In this document: positions 55,134 through 64,000 of the stretch, piece after piece
Numbering within the stretch: position 1 is the stretch's first letter
How the letters are laid out: every line of letters starts with the position of its first letter
Origin: Talaromyces rugulosus
Taxonomy: Eukaryota > Ascomycota > Eurotiomycetes > Eurotiales > Trichocomaceae
Direction of reading: 5' to 3'
Assembly: GCF_013368755.1 (NCBI RefSeq)
Contig: NC_049564.1
Coordinates: forward strand, 876,001-940,000
DNA length: 64,000 nt
The notes under the pieces: model-generated
The model's input: the letters and a program-made list of their open reading frames with translations, nothing else
The model's database searches: none
Told to the model about the DNA's origin: nothing
Translations under genes and position numbers: made by a program

Positions 55134-56604
55134 TTAGTTAAGACGGAATGCATCAATAATTACTACATATCCGATTAGTTTTAAATTCGCATTGCAGAAT
55201 CAGAAAATATAGACTTACCTTCATGGCCACGACGGCAACCAGATCCCACCCACATGACAGTATTGGCAAAGGCATAACGTTCGTCACCAGTTTCCATGGT
55301 CAGGTTAATGCGGTACTTGTACGTGCTCGGGTTGATGCTATCTGCAATGTTGGAGTCGCCAAGCTTCTCCAGCACATCCTTGGCGCCGGTCAACCAGCCG
55401 CTGGTTCTGACAATGATGTATGCAGCTGGTTCATCCGCGGTCTGTAAAACATAACTCGCGTTGATCGAAGTGGCCAGTTCTTTGACCGTTACCTGAGAGT
55501 CTTGGCCGCCAGGCTGATAGTTTATTAGCGAGACATCTAAAAAAGAGTCATGGAACTCCACATACAAGAATAATACCCTTTCCCCATCGACCGGCCCATT
55601 GACCGCCAACAAACGAGAGCCAATCGCGCGAGCCCCAAAGACTGTTGCCGATGGCGATCTTGGGATTCAGCTTGATGCTCATCCGGAAGTCAAGCTCTAT
55701 GCTGGGAACAGGGATTTGAAGGGAACGAGCAATATCGCCTTCAGGGAATGTGTGGAGCAGATTGTTTGCAGGAATCGAATCTTTCATAACGTTCAAGTAG
55801 GTAGGGCATTCGAGCAGATGCTGGCGCTGACGACTGGTGTTCTTTGCGCGCACCTGCTGGCAGTAAATGCACTGGACTGACAAGCACTGACAATCGTAAG
55901 CTATTTGTGTTTGTATAAGTTAGGATGGAATTTACCTTATCCTCCTCCTTGGCGCGGAATTCAACAAAAGCAGCATGTACATCGTCCAGAGGCGGCGCCG
56001 GCAGACTTGACGTGCTCTGGCGATTATTATTATTATTATTGTTAATCGGCTTGGGCTGTTTGGAGCTCGAGTGAGGAGGGCGCTGTTGCGAGAGCGGCGT
56101 GACCGAAGGACCGGGGCCTTGCGGGGGACCGGGCGTGGGCAACGAGGGACGGTTCTGGAGGTTCTGAAGAGGGGTTTGAATGGGAGCAGCATGATGGCTG
56201 ACTCCATTCGACATCATCGGCCCATTGGGGGTAGCGAGCTGCGCGGCAGCTGGCCCAGGACCAGGGCCTGGAGCAGAAGCGGTAGGACCATTGGGAGTCG
56301 CCGAGTAGCCGTTCGCAGGGCCAATGCCGTTGGGGCCAGTTGAAGGCGCGGGCGGCTGCGGCGCGGGAGCATGGCCTCGAAGACCGGGGCACTCGAGCAG
56401 ATGCTGCTTCTGGCGCGAGGTGTTCTTCGCGCGAATCTGCTGGCAGTAGATACACTGGACGGAGAGACACTAGAAAGAAACGCCGGGTTAGTATAGCTTG
56501 TTCTGTTATTGTTACCAGGATACACGGTCACGTGCCTTGTCGTCTTCCTTAGCGCGGAACTCGACGAATGCTGCATGCACTTCCTGATCGACTGTGCGAC
56601 CCAT
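55134..56604 (-). CDS. DUF3237 protein with a duplicated CCHC zinc finger
   Basis: Five exons, 56604-56536, 56469-55936, 55886-55566, 55513-55219 and 55162-55134, give 415 aa. Two near-identical modules read VHAAFVEFRAKEDDK + CLSVQCIYCQQIRAKNTSRQ and VHAAFVEFRAKEEDK + CLSVQCIYCQQVRAKNTSRQ; each continues to HLLECP. The likely zinc ligands are C29, C32, H46, C50 and C207, C210, H224, C228, exactly 178 residues apart. A Pro/Asn-rich linker separates them. Residues 245-415 are DUF3237: RMSIKLNPKIAIGNSLWGSR, SYVLQTADEPAAYIIVRTSG, VMWVGSGCRRGHE, ending VIIDAFRLN. An intron interrupts both modules at the same DK|CLS place; the first (56470-56535) starts with GC instead of GT, the second (55887-55935) is normal. 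The function is unknown; BED/C2H2-like fingers suggest nucleic acid binding. Confidence 0.88.
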
Positions 56605-57763
56605 CTTTGCCAGTTCGCCCGGGAAAAAAAAAACCGTGGGTGGAAAAAACTCAGACACAGAAAAGCACACAACCCCGGAATAAAACACGTTTTCAAAAAG
56701 TCGAGGCTCGCGCGTGGCAAGAAAGAGCGGGAGAAAGACGAGAGTCGGGGCGAGGGTGGGAAAGACGCGAAAGAGGTGGAAAAATAACTTACTGGAAAAA
56801 ACAGCGCGGGCGGCCGTACTCGTATTAGTAATTCCCGTGACATGGGCCGCCCCGCCCGCTAGATACAAACATGGTGGTCATTACCGAACGACACCGAGAC
56901 ACGCGTTCCAATTGGTTTTACCGTGCATACAGCTGCGACGGCTGCGCCTCCTTGCAATAAATACTCTGTCATAGTCTTGCTGGGGAAAAAAGAGGGTGTA
57001 ATATTTTAAAAAGAAAAATATAAACATAAAAAATAAATAAATTCACCATGATACATACTGTTTAATAGTAGTTTTCTTGATATTGGTACATTATAATGTT
57101 GTATTCATGCTGCGCAGCCGACAGCGCATCGCCTTCTGATTTGTCGGTGGTGGCGCCCAATCATTTGGCCAGCCTGGGCGCCGTGCGTAAGCTGGCTGAA
57201 AGGAGCGAGGGCGAGAAGTTGATGGTGAAGAGTATTACATGCAATGCGAGATATTCTCGAAGTTCTCATGTTGAGTTTTGAATTTAAAGAATCAAAGGGG
57301 GGAAACAGACATGCTGTACTGTATGCTTTGGTAAAGTCTGACCAGACCGTACAGCGGTCGTCCGATGAATAACGGTAACGAGAAAATATCGTATTACGTA
57401 CTAGATGTGTATTTAGCTAGTTTGGCCTCCTTGAGTCTTCGAAATACCATCGCTGGACAATCAAATACAGGATATAGAAATGTAAATAACAACAATGTAT
57501 AGCCCATGATAAATCATAATATCGCGATTCCACCACACCCCCAGTTCCCAAGGGAATTGTGCATTCCGCATCACCTCAGATTGCAAATCCCGTAGTGAAG
57601 CTAATATATCCCCCGTTTCGTTTCTTTGCCTATCATCGTTCTTTATATTTTGTCGTTAGTCATATCGCGTAATAACGTCTGATACATGCTAGAAATCACA
57701 AATCGATCGCGTCAAATGCTGAGCTATCTCCGAAAAAACTCGAGTATTTGCTTTCTCCCAGCC
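56605..57763. other. 1.16-kb intergenic region
   Basis: Promoter side of the DUF3237 gene and 3' side of REC8. No convincing gene; the ORFs lack family features. Confidence 0.5.
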
Positions 57764-60232
57764 TCAAACCGCCAGGTAAATATCGCCGAGGTCCTCCATG
57801 CTGTAAGGCAACCCCCGAGTAGCCCGTCTCTGCGACACCCGGATCACATTCTTGGTCGCGAGGGTCAGCACATGCATCAACGCCTGGGTTGCGACTGAGC
57901 GAGACGTAGACTCGACCGGGAAGATGCTAGAGAAGCCCATCTTTTGGAGTGGCATGGTTCCAGCATTAGCTTGGGCCTGGTCGCCGTCATTTTTGACAGC
58001 TTGCACCCGAGATTCTAGAAAATCAAAGAAATTCCTGTCGGCATGACCTAGGCTCGACACGGTCTCTTGAGTTTTAGCCGCATCTAGACCTTCAGCGTCA
58101 CGAAACAAGTCGGCATCCTCCAGTGGAATGTCTTCGCCCAGGTATGCCCCCATGTCATTGTCGTTGATATCCCCAAAGTCGTCGAGGGACAAGCTGCTCA
58201 GCCGATCATATCCAGACAGATCCTGACGCAAACCGCGACCAGCGAGTGGACTGAGGTTGGCAAAGCGACCAGGCAGTCTGTTTGAACGCCCAAAATGCCG
58301 ACGAGACGAACGGTCGAAGCTGTCAAAGGGGCGAGGGATACTAGAAGAACCGGCCACTGATCCTTGCAGAGAGGCTGTGATATTCCACGGCATCTGAGAA
58401 GAAGTCTCATCCGGAAGAGACGCAGGGGCACCAAGCCCAAGCTCAACATCCTATACAACGATCATCAAAATTTGAACAGCCACATAGGTTCATATTCTGT
58501 ACATACCCGTTGCACCAGCATATCTGTATCATACTCTCCAGCTTCATACTCACGCGCCAAACCCATCTCAACTTCCTCGCTTGTTCTGCGGCGCACGCGT
58601 CTCGAGCCGTCTATTTTGTCTTGGCCAATCTCGCTGGAGCGTCGCTTACGACCCTGCTCGCTCTCGCTGTCACCATTTCCATCGGACAGCGCAGCTAAAA
58701 GCTGTTTTCCACAGAATGATTGCAAAGGATGTGCCACGCTTGAGCCACCAACCCCAAGCCCTACAGAGCCAATTCCGCAGCCAAAGACCCACAGTGCTGC
58801 ATTCTTTCTAGCTTGTGCGACGAGTCTAGCATATGACTTTTGCTTCTCAGCAAGAGACATGTTCTGTAGGTATTCTTGCTCCCACTGTACCAGCTCAGCG
58901 TTGGAAATCTGTGTGCTTACGTCCAGCTGTATCTTTCTAGCACCTCGTTGCTTGCGACCATATGCGGCATTTTCACTTCTCGCATTTCCCTCGACGTAGT
59001 CAGGATCAGGTAGGCGACCCGAAGTTGGAGGAGGACTGTCACGGGGATCAAGTTCATCGGCACGAATAAGATCATCGTCTTGAAGGACCATCACATCCTC
59101 ATCCTAGTTTGAATATCAGTTTTAGCCTACCTCATTTTACGGCGAAATAGAGAGAACTTACCTGAGGGGGCCTGGTGACATCTTCCGGCGCTTCAGCGTG
59201 TTCTCCTTGAGGCCTCACCGGTGTCTCGACTTGTACTTCCAATCCACCGTCCATTCCGCCGTCTATGGAAAGTTCAACGATGTTCCCTTCCTCATCAAAG
59301 TCAAAGTCTGGACGAAGCAACACGCCTTCTTCACCGAGTGCTGTGTCGACAAAAACGTCCCCACTGTAGCCTTGAAAAGAAAAGCCACCGAACTCTCCAG
59401 CCACAAAGCTTGGGGATGGGATGTCCAATTGAGGGAGAGTGTTGCCCAGCTGGGACGGGCTGGAGGCGCTCAGGTGAGAAGAAAGTACACTTGAGTTAAG
59501 GTCTGGGCCACAAAGCATCAACTCGGTAGGTTTCAGTAGGTCAACGTCGAGACCAGGGAGAGTGAACTCGGGAATGAAGGCTGGATCGTACGGGACAATG
59601 AGCTCTTCTGGTCTGCGGAGAGCGTAATGAGATCAGCCAAAAGCAATTAACACTTCCAAAAAAAAAGACAGTCATACCTGGCCTTGCCTGCATCTGGGTT
59701 GAGCCCTCTACCATGGACGACCTTTAGGGCAGTTTTCATTCTGTCGAGCATGGATTGCACGTCGGTGAGAGTGTACAGGCATTGGCGGCTGTAGACCCTC
59801 GATACGCCATACCTAGAAAGTGACCTTTGTGAGTACGACCCAGTATTGATGGACAACATATTTGCTTACAGCAGGTTCCCTTGCAGTCGTAGGGCCATGG
59901 GAGCTTCGGGGTTCATGATTGTGTCGCACGCACGAGGCACGTCAACTCCAAGGATGGCTTTTCTGTTGACTTTTTTGGACGTTGTCCTGGGACCCAACGT
60001 CGCCACCAGCCTGGATTTTTTGCACGCACACGCGCTAGGTCAGTTTTGACAAAGGATAGGATGGCAGGAAGGAGCGTGCTGGGGCCGTACTCACCAGATG
60101 GTAGCGACGCCATGCTTTTGGGAGGTGAGCACTGTTCCCAGACGAGGAAGGTGAGTCCATCTATCTCTTCAGAGGCGAGGAAAGAACCGTAGTGGTGGTG
60201 GGAAGGAGCTTACCTTCGTGACTATAAAACAT
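57764..60232 (-). CDS. rec8: Rec8, meiotic alpha-kleisin cohesin subunit
   Basis: Rec8 replaces Rad21/Scc1 in meiotic cohesin and is cut by separase. Seven exons, 60232-60214, 60131-60095, 60010-59870, 59812-59678, 59612-59162, 59103-58507 and 58450-57764, give 688 aa. The N-terminal kleisin domain reads MFYSHEVLTSQKHGVATIWL, then MALRLQGNLLYGVSRVYSRQ and LTDVQSMLDRMKTAL. The middle is acidic and Ser-rich. KIQLDVSTQISNAELVQWEQ is a conserved Rec8 segment. The C-terminal winged helix is MHVLTLATKNVIRVSQ and GDIYLAV. The high intron number at the 5' end, including a 19-nt first exon, is usual for this gene. Rad21 proper is less likely given the sequence of the middle part. Confidence 0.85.
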
Positions 60233-60789
60233 TGTGTTGGGTAATCTCGACAGAGTAAGGTAAAAGGGAAATAAAATCAACGAGTAGATATTCGGTATAT
60301 GTAAAGCCGCAGAGACCGGACAGAAAGTAAATCAATCATTCAATGGAAATGTCGCGTATACAGAGGAGGAAGAGTTGTCCAGAGTGAGGATGGATGAGGG
60401 CGTCAGACATGGCAGGTGCTGCACGTGTTATCTGGGGTGAATTGCACGGAAAAGGAAGGAGCCCGCCTGGGGCGTCGCGTGGAAGGCGCGAGGGGAGAGA
60501 GAGAGCACTCCCCCCAGGGTCAGATGACCGGCTCTCTCGAAAAGGGAAGGAACAACGGAGAACTCGAAATCGACGTTTCTTTTCTATACTAAGCATAGCA
60601 CAAGACAAGATAGATTCACAACATTACATGTATACATGTATATACGCCGGGTATGATGGACAACAGAGCAATTCGACAGAACACAACAAATATGAAAAAG
60701 CTTTCCAGGTTTTTTCCAGACAACAGGCGTCATCTATTTCAACAATATATCATTTCACAAACTACAGGGCCCTCGTGCGTGTCAGTCGT
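60233..60789. other. Intergenic region REC8 / ARG5,6
   Basis: About 560 bp between the REC8 start and the ARG5,6 end. GC-rich with GAGAGAGA at 60496-60506. No gene seen. Confidence 0.45.

Positions 60790-64000
<3,211 letters not shown>

Overview
The window is nuclear DNA of a filamentous ascomycete, most likely Eurotiales (Aspergillus/Penicillium type). The reasons are short introns (about 50-95 nt) with CTAAC/CTGAC branch sites, densely packed genes on both strands, and protein families typical of this order: ARG5,6, PtaB, Mtc6, Gag1-like clamp, GH32 inulinases and a C2H2+Zn2Cys6 regulator. I assigned exon borders by eye from splice signals, frame continuity and family conservation, so single borders may be off. 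No rRNA, convincing tRNA or CRISPR array was seen.

1-6.3 kb is an inulin-use locus: the 3' part of a fungal-specific transcription factor, an exo-inulinase on the minus strand and an endo-inulinase on the plus strand. The two hydrolases diverge from one ~755-bp promoter that holds a CGG-N8-CGG box, the type of site described for InuR/AmyR regulators. 6.3-14.4 kb is accessory and decayed: AT-rich DNA with a dead Tad-like LINE tail, a GFA-family gene interrupted by a stop codon, a compact C2H2+Zn2Cys6 regulator divergent from an NmrA-like gene, and a SAM methyltransferase.

14.8-44.4 kb is mostly core housekeeping: an S/Q-rich coiled-coil protein, MTC6, SEC62, a PH-domain protein, adrenodoxin reductase ARH1, a four-TM protein, a DUF726 hydrolase, a mitochondrial GatC-like protein, SEC17 (alpha-SNAP), the divergent ribosome-assembly pair UTP7/TSR1, urease accessory UREG, and the LIM-binding adaptor PtaB with a 28-glutamine tract. 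44.4-47.4 kb is a simple-sequence and decayed stretch that hides a probable 63-aa two-exon gene.

47.4-63.6 kb carries a mitochondrial AAA ATPase, a Gag1-like clamp protein, an alcohol-acetyltransferase-like enzyme, a DUF3237 protein with a duplicated CCHC finger, meiotic cohesin REC8 and the bifunctional arginine enzyme ARG5,6.

The most interesting points are the inulinase locus with its shared promoter box, the exon-plus-intron duplication in the DUF3237 gene (one copy of the intron starts with GC), the hidden small gene near 45.4 kb and the interrupted GFA gene.
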